Shown in pieces: positions 1 through 6,434 of a stretch of DNA of 7,409 bases. The DNA is taken from the NCBI GenBank assembly GCA_030040695.1, contig JASHTE010000135.1, forward strand, positions 1 through 7,409. The letters are read 5' to 3'. The stretch's first letter is position 1. The number at the start of each line of letters is the position of its first letter. The position numbers and the translations under genes are program-made. The DNA is from Vulcanimicrobiota bacterium. Its GTDB lineage: Bacteria; Vulcanimicrobiota; Vulcanimicrobiia; Vulcanimicrobiales; Vulcanimicrobiaceae. The notes beneath the pieces are model-generated. The model was not told the origin of the DNA. It worked only from the letters and a program-made list of their open reading frames with translations, and made no database searches.

Positions 1-381
1 AAGCTCATCGAGGTCGTCGAGATCGGCAAACAGCTTCTCATGACGCGCGGTGCGCTGACCACCTTCTCGATCGCGAACGACGTGGCAAAGTATTTCGCGA
101 TTCTGCCCGCGATGTTCGCGATTGCCTATCCGGCAATGGAGTCGCTCAATGTGATGAAGCTCACGACGCCGCAGAGCGCGATTCTTTCAGCGGTCATCTT
201 CAATGCGCTCATCATCGTCGCGCTGATTCCCTTGGCCTTGCGCGGCGTTCGCTATGAGCCGCGCGGCGCCGACGTCGTGCTGCGCCAAAACGTGCTCATC
301 TACGGCGTCGGCGGGATCATCGTGCCGTTCATCGGCATCAAACTCATCGACGTCATCCTGGCGGCACTGCATCTCACATGA
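1..381 (+). CDS. kdpB: KdpB, potassium-transporting P-type ATPase catalytic subunit, C-terminal end (5' partial)
   Basis: KdpB is the ATP-hydrolysing subunit of the high-affinity K+ pump KdpFABC in the cytoplasmic membrane. Only the last 126 codons are here, open from base 1 in frame 1; the phosphorylation and nucleotide-binding domains lie upstream of the window. The visible part opens with the conserved block [17 protein letters not shown] followed by [14 protein letters not shown], which closely matches E. coli KdpB from memory. Three hydrophobic C-terminal segments follow: around [15 protein letters not shown], around [21 protein letters not shown], and around [21 protein letters not shown]. 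The ATG at 40 is internal, not the start. The stop TGA at 379-381 overlaps the kdpC ATG at 378 (ATGA), so the two are very likely translationally coupled. Identity is secure. Confidence 0.96.
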   Translation, partial: KLIEVVEIGKQLLMTRGALTTFSIANDVAKYFAILPAMFAIAYPAMESLNVMKLTTPQSAILSAVIFNALIIVALIPLALRGVRYEPRGADVVLRQNVLIYGVGGIIVPFIGIKLIDVILAALHLT

Positions 382-962
382 TCAAAGACCTCGGCATCGC
401 CTTGCGCGTGACGATCGTGAGCATCGTGATCTTCGGTTTTGTCTATCCTCTGGCGATGACGGGCATCGCACGAGTGCTCTTCCCGTGGCAGGCGAACGGC
501 TCGCTTCTCGACGTCAACGGCAGGGTCGTCGGCTCGGCGATCATCGGCCAGCTCTGGACGCAGCCGCGGTACTTCCAGGGCCGGCCGTCAGCCGCCGGCA
601 ACGGCTACGATCCGACCCAGACCGGGGGAACGAACCTCGGTCCGACGTCGAAGAAGCTCATTGATTCCATCGCCAAACGCGTTGCGTTACTCGAGAGACA
701 GAATCCCGACGCCCACGGCGCTCCACCGATCGACCTCGTTACGTCGAGCGGAAGCGGCATCGATCCCGATATCAGTCCCGAGGCTGCTTACTGGCAAGCG
801 CCGCGCGTAGCAAAGGCGCGCGGGATGACGCTCTCGGCAGTCGACACACTGATCGCCGATCACGTGCAGGGACGCACGCTCGGCTTCCTGGGTGAGCCGC
901 GCGTCAACGTACTCGAGTTGAATCTCGCGCTCGATCGTAAGTCCCCTACTCGGGGGCCGTAG
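378..962 (+). CDS. kdpC: KdpC, potassium-transporting ATPase subunit C
   Basis: KdpC is the small single-span subunit that stabilises KdpFABC and is thought to assist ATP binding by KdpB. The protein has 194 residues, normal for the family. One membrane segment lies at about residues 8-32 ([17 protein letters not shown]), followed by an extracytoplasmic domain. Family motifs are present: VVGSAIIGQ (50-58), YFQGRPSA (65-72), GGTNLGPTS (83-91), [17 protein letters not shown] (121-137) and [14 protein letters not shown] (169-182). The ATG at 378 overlaps the kdpB stop. The last 17 bp (946-962) overlap the 3' end of the convergent KdpD-like gene, and no hairpin terminator separates them. In the classical operon kdpD and kdpE follow on the same strand; here the next gene is on the opposite strand. 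Confidence 0.96.
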   Translation: MIKDLGIALRVTIVSIVIFGFVYPLAMTGIARVLFPWQANGSLLDVNGRVVGSAIIGQLWTQPRYFQGRPSAAGNGYDPTQTGGTNLGPTSKKLIDSIAKRVALLERQNPDAHGAPPIDLVTSSGSGIDPDISPEAAYWQAPRVAKARGMTLSAVDTLIADHVQGRTLGFLGEPRVNVLELNLALDRKSPTRGP

Positions 963-3081
963 GACCGCTGTCATCCGGCGGCGTGAGGACGAGGAGCTCG
1001 CGAGCACCCGCGTCAAGAAGCCGCCGCGCAAAGGAGGGCGGCTGAGGCCATCGCGGCTTGCGGCGTGTTCCGGCGACGGCGAGCGTTGTCTCCGGTTTCA
1101 TGCGTGCGATCTCGAGGAGGCGCCTTGGAACGTCCGGTGCGCCCTCGTCGATCCATTCTGCGTTCGTCATACGCGCCTCGGTGCGCAGCGATTCAACGAG
1201 TATCGCGTCGGGGCGTTCCCCGGCCTCGACGACGTGGGCTACGGCGAACTCAATTGCTAAACGCGCCGCGATACGGCTCGCCCGCCGGATCATCCGCACG
1301 TCGACCGGCCGAGTGCCGACGCCGACCACGAGTCGCTCGAACGGTGAGCTCACGCGCTCGCGATAGCGCGAGCGCAAAGCTTCGCGAAGCGCGAGCTCCC
1401 GAAGCGCAAAGAGGTTCTCGCGCCGAAAGAAACTGCCGAGCGCGTTCTCGACGCGATCGGGCGGATAGACCTTCCCTTCGCGCAGACGCTGCCGCAGCGC
1501 GTCGGGCGTGATGTCGATGAGCACGATCTCATCTGCGAGGGCGAGAATACCATCCGGGAGCGTTTCGCGCACGACCGTTCCCGTAAGCCGGTGAACGGTG
1601 TCGACGAGCCCCTCGAGATGCTGAACGTTCAACGTCGTGATCACGTCGATGCCCTCGCGCAATACGGCGAGAACGTCTTGATAGCGCTTCGGCGCGATCG
1701 AGCCGGGCGCGTTCGTGTGCGCGAGCTCGTCGATGAGCGCAACCTGAGGATGCCGCGCAATCAATGCGTCGCGGTCGAGCTCCTTATACGTGATGCCGCC
1801 CGACGCGGCGAGCTTCGGCGGGATGATCTCGAGCCCGTCGAGCAGAGCCGCCGTCTCGGCACGGCCGTGTGTCTCGATGAACGCCGCGACGACGTCGACA
1901 CCGTCGGCGATCAACTGGTGCGCCCGGTCGAGCATCGCATAGGTCTTTCCGGCGCCGGCCGCCGGCCCGATGTAGACAGTGAGACGCCCGTAACCGACGC
2001 GCATGCGGTCTCCGACGGTTCCTGAGTAGGGCGAGCCTGCGACGTTCTCGGCGAGATACGTCTGCCCGGCGCCTGCGATGAAGAGATCGTACGCAAGCGG
2101 CGTATTTGCGAAGCGCACCGCAGCCTTACCGATCGGCAGCGCCACGAGTGCCGGCGCAAGCGCTTCGGCGGCGGGCGTTCCCGGTTCGGCGCTCTCGCGG
2201 AGTAGCTCGCCGCCGGTCTCGCGCACCGCGCGCTCGAGCGCTTTCGCATCGACCCCCGGTGCGCCGACGACTTCGAAGGCGAGGTCGAGCGCATGCGCGA
2301 TCGCGGCGCTGCGCCGCAAGAAGGGCAACAGATCTGTGTCGGGACCCACGAAGGCCGCGGCATTCGACGTTCTGCCGGCCTTCACGGCGGGCAGCGTCAG
2401 GCTGTCGACGGTGTGGAGCAAGAGCTCACGCAACATGTAGAGCGTACGCTCTTTGAACGCGCCGTTGAGCGCGCGCGCGATGTCCTGCTCGTTGACGATC
2501 TTCCCCGAGCGGATGCGGCTCTGCAGCAGACGCGGCGAAATGTCGAGCGCGATCACCTCATCGGCAGCTTGAAGAAAGGAGAATGGAACGATCTCACGGA
2601 CGGGATGCCCGATGAGCCCTTCCGCCGTTGAGGCGATGGTTTCGACGTGCTGAATGTTGAATGCGCCGATGACGCCGATTCCAGCCTCTCGCAGCGCGAG
2701 CGCGTCTTGCCAGCGCTTTGCATGCACCGAATCGCCGAGATTTTCGTGTGCGAGCTCGTCGAGAATGACGATCTCGGGTTTCAGTCGCAGCGCAGCTTCG
2801 TAGTCAAACTCTTCGAACGCGGCCTCGCCGATGTGGACTGTTCGCGGCGGAATCCGCGGCAGATCCTGCGCGATACGTTCGAGATCGGGCCGCGATTTCG
2901 TCTCGATCCAGCCGATGAAGACACGCCGACCCGATTCCTGCATGCGGCGTGCGTCCTGCAAAAGGCGGCGAGTTTTCCCTGCGCCCGCGGCGTATGCTAC
3001 GTAGACGACCAATCGCGCTTGACCGCCGAGCTCGCGCAGCAGCTCCTCGGGAGCGCGTCGCAGGTTCATCATTGGCAACAT
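946..3081 (-). CDS. Tandem KdpD sensor-domain/Usp-like protein without kinase domain
   Basis: A 711-residue soluble protein made of two copies of the cytoplasmic input half of KdpD. Copy 1: KdpD domain at about 22-228, with P-loop AAGAGKT (31-37, Lys36) and Walker B EIVILDE (103-109), then a Usp-like domain at about 240-340. Copy 2: KdpD domain at about 365-572, with P-loop GPAAGAGKT (372-380, Lys379) and Walker B with the hallmark DELAHTNAPG (451-460), then a Usp-like domain at about 580-699. The DUF4118 membrane region, GAF, HisKA and HATPase parts of classical KdpD (roughly 900 residues) are absent, so it cannot phosphorylate a regulator itself. Copy 2 keeps the canonical motif; copy 1 has DELAHENLGDS instead. 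The ATG at 3081 is chosen because AGTAGG lies 7 nt upstream; in-frame ATGs at 3072 and 3069 are alternatives. Position beside kdpC supports a role in K+ or nucleotide sensing, presumably by partnering the divergent kinase (inference). The kdpD symbol is withheld because the architecture differs. Confidence 0.9.
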   Translation of the reverse strand: MLPMMNLRRAPEELLRELGGQARLVVYVAYAAGAGKTRRLLQDARRMQESGRRVFIGWIETKSRPDLERIAQDLPRIPPRTVHIGEAAFEEFDYEAALRLKPEIVILDELAHENLGDSVHAKRWQDALALREAGIGVIGAFNIQHVETIASTAEGLIGHPVREIVPFSFLQAADEVIALDISPRLLQSRIRSGKIVNEQDIARALNGAFKERTLYMLRELLLHTVDSLTLPAVKAGRTSNAAAFVGPDTDLLPFLRRSAAIAHALDLAFEVVGAPGVDAKALERAVRETGGELLRESAEPGTPAAEALAPALVALPIGKAAVRFANTPLAYDLFIAGAGQTYLAENVAGSPYSGTVGDRMRVGYGRLTVYIGPAAGAGKTYAMLDRAHQLIADGVDVVAAFIETHGRAETAALLDGLEIIPPKLAASGGITYKELDRDALIARHPQVALIDELAHTNAPGSIAPKRYQDVLAVLREGIDVITTLNVQHLEGLVDTVHRLTGTVVRETLPDGILALADEIVLIDITPDALRQRLREGKVYPPDRVENALGSFFRRENLFALRELALREALRSRYRERVSSPFERLVVGVGTRPVDVRMIRRASRIAARLAIEFAVAHVVEAGERPDAILVESLRTEARMTNAEWIDEGAPDVPRRLLEIARMKPETTLAVAGTRRKPRWPQPPSFARRLLDAGARELLVLTPPDDSGPTAPE

Positions 3082-3099
3082 TCGAAGGCCTACTGCGCC
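3082..3099. promoter_or_regulatory. 18-bp divergent intergenic gap between KdpD-like gene and histidine kinase
   Basis: Only 18 bp separate the two proposed start codons (ATG at 3081 minus, ATG at 3100 plus). It holds a candidate ribosome site for each side: AGTAGG (minus, 3094-3089) and GAAGG (plus, 3084-3088, 11 nt from the ATG). No convincing -35/-10 pair fits in it, so the promoters, if separate, must lie inside the opposite gene's first codons, or one start is annotated wrongly. Confidence 0.35.
3089..3094 (-). promoter_or_regulatory. Ribosome binding site of the tandem KdpD-like gene
   Basis: AGTAGG on the minus strand matches AGGAGG at five of six bases. It lies 7 nt before the ATG at 3081 and favours that start over the in-frame ATGs at 3072 and 3069, which have no comparable purine block. 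It sits in the 18-bp gap between the two divergent start codons. Confidence 0.45.
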
Positions 3100-4353
3100 A
3101 TGGCCTTCCGGTGGCTCGGCGCCAAGACGCAGGGAGTCGAGCGCGAGCGGGAGCTTCGCGACGCCGTCGATCGCATGCGCGAGACGCTCAATGTCGAGCT
3201 CGTGCTGAGATCCGCTTTGCGCGAAGCTGTCACGCTACTGCATGCGTCACGCGGAATGCTAATCCTGCGGACGCCGCTCGAGGCGCCGCGCCTCTTCACG
3301 TACGCGGCCCGCGATAAGGATGTCGGGTACACGCGCAAGGCGCTGGGAAGCGAGGTCGCATCGCTCGTCGAGCGGGCAAAGGCGGTGGACATCGTGGAGC
3401 TCGACGTCCGCGACGCGCTCGGCCGGATGACGCTCGAGGCACTCGGCGCTCAACGGGTCTTCGCAGTCGCTCTGCGGATCGGCGAATCGCCGGATCCCGT
3501 GCTCATTCTCTGCGGGCAGAGCGCGCAGTTTGCTCCCGACGCCGCAGGGATCTTGCCGCGTTTTGCGGAGCAGGCTGCGACAGCGCTCCGCCAAGCGCGT
3601 GTCTTCGAGCAGCTCGGCGAGCAGCACGACGAGATCGTGCGTCAGCGTGACGAAATTGCGCGCCGCGGCGACGTGATTCGCGATATCGTCTACGCTCTCG
3701 CGCACGACCTACGCACGCCGCTGGCCGCCGCCGACGCGACGATGAAGCAGGCATTGGCGGGGGCCTACGGCCAGCTTCCCGAGCGCTATGAGGAGGTGTT
3801 GCGCACGGCACTCGCCTCCAATGACGACGAGCGCCGCCTCTTGGAGACGCTGTTACTCGTCGCGCGCTACGAGTCGGGAGAGCTCTCGACCGCGAGCGAG
3901 CCGGTCGACTGCAACGCACTGGCGCTGCGGGTGGCGCACGAGTTGCGTCCGGTCGCAGACGCACGCGGCGTGAACCTCAGCGCGCACGCCGCACAGGAGC
4001 CACTCCACACACGCGGTGATTCGAGCGAGCTGCGCCGCGCGGTCGTCAATCTCGCTGCGAACGCACTCGCAGCCGCGCCGCCGGGGGGCAACGTTCTCAT
4101 TGAGAGCAGCAGCCGAAACGGCCACGTGCTACTCACGGTGGAGGACGATGGCTACGGCATCTCACCTGAACAACGGACGACGCTCTTCGAGCGCTTCGCA
4201 GCGCGGGGACCTGGAGGAGGCACGGGGCTCGGGCTCTATATCGTTCGTCGTATCGCTGAGAAGCACGGCGGCAGCGTTTCGTACGCGCCGCGCGCGAGCA
4301 AAGGAAGCACGTTCACGTTGACGCTCCAGCGTGACGAGACGCTGCCTTCGTGA
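3100..4353 (+). CDS. Soluble GAF-type sensor histidine kinase
   Basis: The 417-residue protein has no membrane segment or signal peptide, so it should be cytoplasmic. Domain order: a short helical N-terminus (about 11-40); a GAF-like sensor domain (about 30-167); a probable coiled coil (about 165-195, QLGEQHDEIVRQRDEIARRG); a dimerisation/phosphoacceptor domain with H-box ALAHDLRTPLA (His202); and a HATPase_c domain with N-box VVNLAANAL (Asn317/Asn321), G1 box EDDGYGIS (348-355), F-box LFERF (362-366) and G2 box GGGTGLGL (372-379). All catalytic boxes look intact. The frame is open further upstream, to 2647, but only as an antisense shadow of the KdpD-like gene; homology-like content begins after the ATG at 3100, which has GAAGG 11 nt upstream. 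An ATG at 3175 is a less likely start. GAF-HisKA-HATPase is also the order of the C-terminal half of KdpD, so this may be the detached kinase partner of the divergent gene (inference). Its stop overlaps the regulator start (GTGA). Confidence 0.88.
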   Translation: MAFRWLGAKTQGVERERELRDAVDRMRETLNVELVLRSALREAVTLLHASRGMLILRTPLEAPRLFTYAARDKDVGYTRKALGSEVASLVERAKAVDIVELDVRDALGRMTLEALGAQRVFAVALRIGESPDPVLILCGQSAQFAPDAAGILPRFAEQAATALRQARVFEQLGEQHDEIVRQRDEIARRGDVIRDIVYALAHDLRTPLAAADATMKQALAGAYGQLPERYEEVLRTALASNDDERRLLETLLLVARYESGELSTASEPVDCNALALRVAHELRPVADARGVNLSAHAAQEPLHTRGDSSELRRAVVNLAANALAAAPPGGNVLIESSSRNGHVLLTVEDDGYGISPEQRTTLFERFAARGPGGGTGLGLYIVRRIAEKHGGSVSYAPRASKGSTFTLTLQRDETLPS

Positions 4354-4979
4354 AGCCTCGCGTCGTCATCGTCGAGGATCACGCGCTCACGCGCGCGGGG
4401 CTTCGGACTGCGCTCTCGGGAAGCGTGGAGATCGTCGGCGAAGCGCCCGACGGCGTTCTCGGCTGGGACGCGATCGCGAAGGAGCGTCCCGACGTCGCCG
4501 TGATCGACATTGGATTGCCGGGAACCGACGGCATCGCCCTCACGCAGCGAGTGCGCGCTGAACTTCCTTCGACACGCGTCGTCATCCTCACGATCATCGA
4601 TCTCGAAGAGGAAGTCGTCGCGGCGCTCGCCGCGGGAGCCGACGCCTACTGCCTGAAGAGCGCGGACCTGCAGCGCATCGTCGACGCGGTTCGGATCGCC
4701 GCCGAGGGCGGGGCTTACTTCGATCCACGCATCGCTCACGTCGTGCTGCAGCGATTCGGCTCGACGGCGAAGCATCAGTCTTCGGTCTCGCCGTTGACGC
4801 AACGCGAGACGGAAGTCTTGCGGCTCGTCGCGGAAGGCGTCGGCAACTCAGACATTGCCGCGCGCCTGCACATCGGTCTCGGAACGGTGAAGGGGCACGT
4901 GCGGGATATTCTGGAGAAGCTTGCCGCCTCCGACCGGACGCACGCCGCAGCTGTGGCGCTACGAAAGGGCTTTATCTAG
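4350..4979 (+). CDS. NarL/FixJ-family response regulator (receiver + LuxR-type HTH)
   Basis: A 209-residue DNA-binding response regulator, cognate partner of the overlapping kinase. The receiver domain (about 3-118) has the acidic pair Glu9/Asp10, phosphoacceptor Asp53 in VIDIGLPG, Thr81 and Lys103, so it looks fully phosphorylatable. A LuxR-type helix-turn-helix follows at about 146-206: LTQRETEVLRLVAEG, then NSDIAARL and GTVKGHVRDILEKL, the recognition-helix region. It starts at GTG 4350 inside the kinase stop (GTGA), indicating translational coupling. Classical Kdp control uses KdpE, an OmpR-type winged-helix regulator; this protein belongs to a different output family, so calling it KdpE would be wrong. 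Targets are unknown; the nearby kdp and trkA operons are candidates (inference). Its TAG stop shares a CTAG with the convergent trkA-like stop. Confidence 0.94.
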   Translation: MKPRVVIVEDHALTRAGLRTALSGSVEIVGEAPDGVLGWDAIAKERPDVAVIDIGLPGTDGIALTQRVRAELPSTRVVILTIIDLEEEVVAALAAGADAYCLKSADLQRIVDAVRIAAEGGAYFDPRIAHVVLQRFGSTAKHQSSVSPLTQRETEVLRLVAEGVGNSDIAARLHIGLGTVKGHVRDILEKLAASDRTHAAAVALRKGFI

Positions 4980-5662
4980 ACCGGCGCGGTTAGGAGCTCA
5001 CACATCCGTTCGGCGGCGCCGCTCTTGACGATAGCAATGATCTCGTCGCCGCCCTGCAGCACCGTGTCGCCGGTCGGAACCTCGAAGTCGCTCTCGGCGC
5101 GGTCGATCGCGACGACGACCGAGCCGTGAGGGAAGCGCACGTCGGAGAGGCGCTTTCCAGCAAGCGGCGACTGCGGCGGCACGCCGATCTTCACGAGTCT
5201 GAGATGCCCCTCGCTGAAGAGGTGGAGGGTTTCGATCGGCGCAGCGTTCGAGGCAGCATTGACGTACTCGCGCAGCACGTCGAGGATGATCTCCGTCGAT
5301 GATATGACGGTCACCGGATCCGCCGGGTCGAGCGACTCAAAGATCTGGCGATTGCGCGGATTGTTGACCCGCGCGATGCAGCGAGCCTTCGACTTCTTCT
5401 TCGTGAGCAATGCAACGACGAGATTGTCTTCATCGTCCCCAGTATCGGCGACGACGACGTCGGCGCGCGCGATGCCGGCGCTCTCGAGCACGATCGGATC
5501 GCAGCCGTCGCCGACAACCGCTACTTGACGATCGATGAGGCGCTCGAGCATACGTGCTTTGCGCTCGTTCTTCTCGATGACGACGACCTCGTGTCCGGCC
5601 TCGATGAGCGCACGCGTCAGGTACGATCCGACTTTACCGCCGCCGACAATGAGGATGAACAT
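4976..5662 (-). CDS. TrkA-family potassium channel regulatory protein (RCK), second gene of pair
   Basis: A 228-residue cytoplasmic gating subunit for a Trk/Ktr-type K+ uptake channel. The N-terminal Rossmann domain (TrkA_N, about 2-120) has the dinucleotide-binding GGGKVG (7-12) and acidic Glu30 at the end of strand 2 (VVVIEKN), as expected for NAD(H) or ATP/ADP binding. The C-terminal TrkA_C domain (about 143-225) includes LAGKRLSDV and VLQGGDEIIAIV. A single N-C unit resembles KtrA/C or mycobacterial CeoB rather than the double-length E. coli TrkA. The frame is open to 5725, adding 21 poorly folded-looking residues that overlap the upstream gene. I prefer the ATG at 5662, which begins directly at MFILIVGGG and has GAGGG 7 nt upstream. 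It lies 10 bp after the upstream trkA-like stop, so the two are one operon. No TrkH/KtrB membrane partner is in the window. Confidence 0.92.
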   Translation of the reverse strand: MFILIVGGGKVGSYLTRALIEAGHEVVVIEKNERKARMLERLIDRQVAVVGDGCDPIVLESAGIARADVVVADTGDDEDNLVVALLTKKKSKARCIARVNNPRNRQIFESLDPADPVTVISSTEIILDVLREYVNAASNAAPIETLHLFSEGHLRLVKIGVPPQSPLAGKRLSDVRFPHGSVVVAIDRAESDFEVPTGDTVLQGGDEIIAIVKSGAAERMCELLTAPV

Positions 5663-5669
5663 CAGATTT

Positions 5670-5674
5670 CCCTC
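5670..5674 (-). promoter_or_regulatory. Ribosome binding site fixing the start of the downstream trkA-like gene
   Basis: GAGGG on the minus strand overlaps the TGA stop of the upstream trkA-like gene and lies 7 nt before the ATG at 5662. Good match and spacing support that start over the longer frame beginning at 5725, and imply termination-reinitiation coupling between the two genes. Confidence 0.6.
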
Positions 5675-6347
5675 ACGCGGGAACCTCGGCACGTGCCGAC
5701 TCGCCGAAGAGCTTGGCGAACTCACTGATGGCCTCAGGAGCGACGATCGCTTGAATCTCGTCGCCTTGTTCGAGCACCTCGTCCTCGGTTGCGATCATCA
5801 CCTTTCCGGGTCCGCGGCGTATCGCACCGATGCGGATGCGTCCAGGCTCCTCGATCTCACCGACACGGCGTCCGGCGGCTTCGCTTCCAACGGTGGCGGA
5901 GAGCGCCGTCAGGCGCCCGAAATCGAATGGTTGCAATCCGTTCCACGGCGCGTCGAGGAGACGATCGCGAATGAGCTTCGCACCAACTGTCGTCGGGCAC
6001 ACGGTGTCGACGCCGAGTTGCCGGTACATCTGCCCGCGCGGCGGATCGTATATCCGAGCGACGATGCGCTTGATCTTGAACATGCGCTGCGCGATGAGCG
6101 CCGCCATGATGTTGCGATTATCGCCGTTGGTGACGGCGACAAATCCGTCGGCGTGCTCCGCTCCGGCGTTCTTGAGCACTTCGTAATCGATTCCCGTGCC
6201 CACGACCATGTGGCCGCGGAACTTTTGTCCGAGCCGCTTGAAAGCCTCAGGGCTCTCATCGATAACGACGACCTCGTGTCCGTCTGCGTCCAACAGTTTT
6301 GCGAGCGCGGATCCGACCCGCCCGCACCCGACGATGAGAACTCTCAT
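5673..6347 (-). CDS. TrkA-family potassium channel regulatory protein (RCK), first gene of pair
   Basis: A 224-residue RCK protein, paralogous to the next gene. The TrkA_N Rossmann domain (about 1-118) carries GCGRVG (8-13) and acidic Asp30 (VVVIDES), then GDNRNIMAALIAQ (75-87) and RIVARIYDP. The TrkA_C domain (about 143-215) includes AAGRRVGEI and VLEQGDEIQAIV. The start at 6347 is the first plausible ATG, opens the Rossmann fold directly, and has GTGAGG 10 nt upstream. The two-gene layout, with one GCGRVG-type and one GGGKVG-type protein, recalls the ceoB-ceoC (trkA-trkB) pair of mycobacteria, from memory. The two probably assemble into a hetero-octameric ring or two alternative rings on a K+ channel that is encoded elsewhere (inference). 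This is the first gene of a minus-strand operon whose promoter should lie in 6348-6434. Confidence 0.92.
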   Translation of the reverse strand: MRVLIVGCGRVGSALAKLLDADGHEVVVIDESPEAFKRLGQKFRGHMVVGTGIDYEVLKNAGAEHADGFVAVTNGDNRNIMAALIAQRMFKIKRIVARIYDPPRGQMYRQLGVDTVCPTTVGAKLIRDRLLDAPWNGLQPFDFGRLTALSATVGSEAAGRRVGEIEEPGRIRIGAIRRGPGKVMIATEDEVLEQGDEIQAIVAPEAISEFAKLFGESARAEVPA

Positions 6348-6434
6348 AAAAGACCAGCCTCACTCTTTGCGGCCGGGGCCGGTTCACCTTGGAGAGGTGC
6401 GGCGCCGCTCCGATGCGAAGAGCGGCCTTTTCCT
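6348..6434. promoter_or_regulatory. Divergent intergenic region between trkA operon and tRNA-Pro
   Basis: These 87 bp must hold the trkA-pair promoter (minus) and the tRNA promoter (plus). The trkA ribosome site GTGAGG lies about 10 nt upstream of the ATG at 6347. I could not pick convincing -35/-10 hexamers for either direction. A GC-rich hairpin at 6404-6426 and the decamer CCGGTTCACC at 6379-6388 (repeated at 6539-6548) are the only structures seen. Confidence 0.4.
6404..6431 (+). terminator. Possible hairpin-plus-T-tract just upstream of tRNA-Pro
   Basis: GCCGCTC (6404-6410) pairs perfectly with GAGCGGC (6420-6426) across a 9-nt loop, followed by CTTTT (6427-6431). This resembles a short intrinsic terminator on the plus strand. 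No plus-strand gene lies immediately upstream, so it might block antisense read-through or be chance in GC-rich DNA. The T-tract is short and the stem only 7 bp. Confidence 0.3.

Noticed and set aside
687..1031. 114-codon minus-strand frame across the kdpC 3' end.
   Set aside because: Antisense to conserved kdpC motifs and overlapping the true KdpD-like 3' end in another frame.
2647..3099. Open plus-strand frame extending the histidine kinase about 151 codons upstream.
   Set aside because: It lies wholly antisense to the KdpD-like gene's well-conserved first domain, and its translation shows no domain-like content. It is open only because of GC-rich codon bias.
4236..4802. 188-codon minus-strand frame opposite the kinase end and the response regulator.
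   Set aside because: Arg/Asp-rich antisense product with no recognisable motif; the plus-strand genes have intact catalytic motifs across the same bases.
5663..5725. N-terminal extension of the downstream trkA-like gene by 21 residues.
   Set aside because: It overlaps the upstream gene, adds a Ser-rich stretch before the Rossmann fold, and the ATG at 5662 has a better ribosome site.
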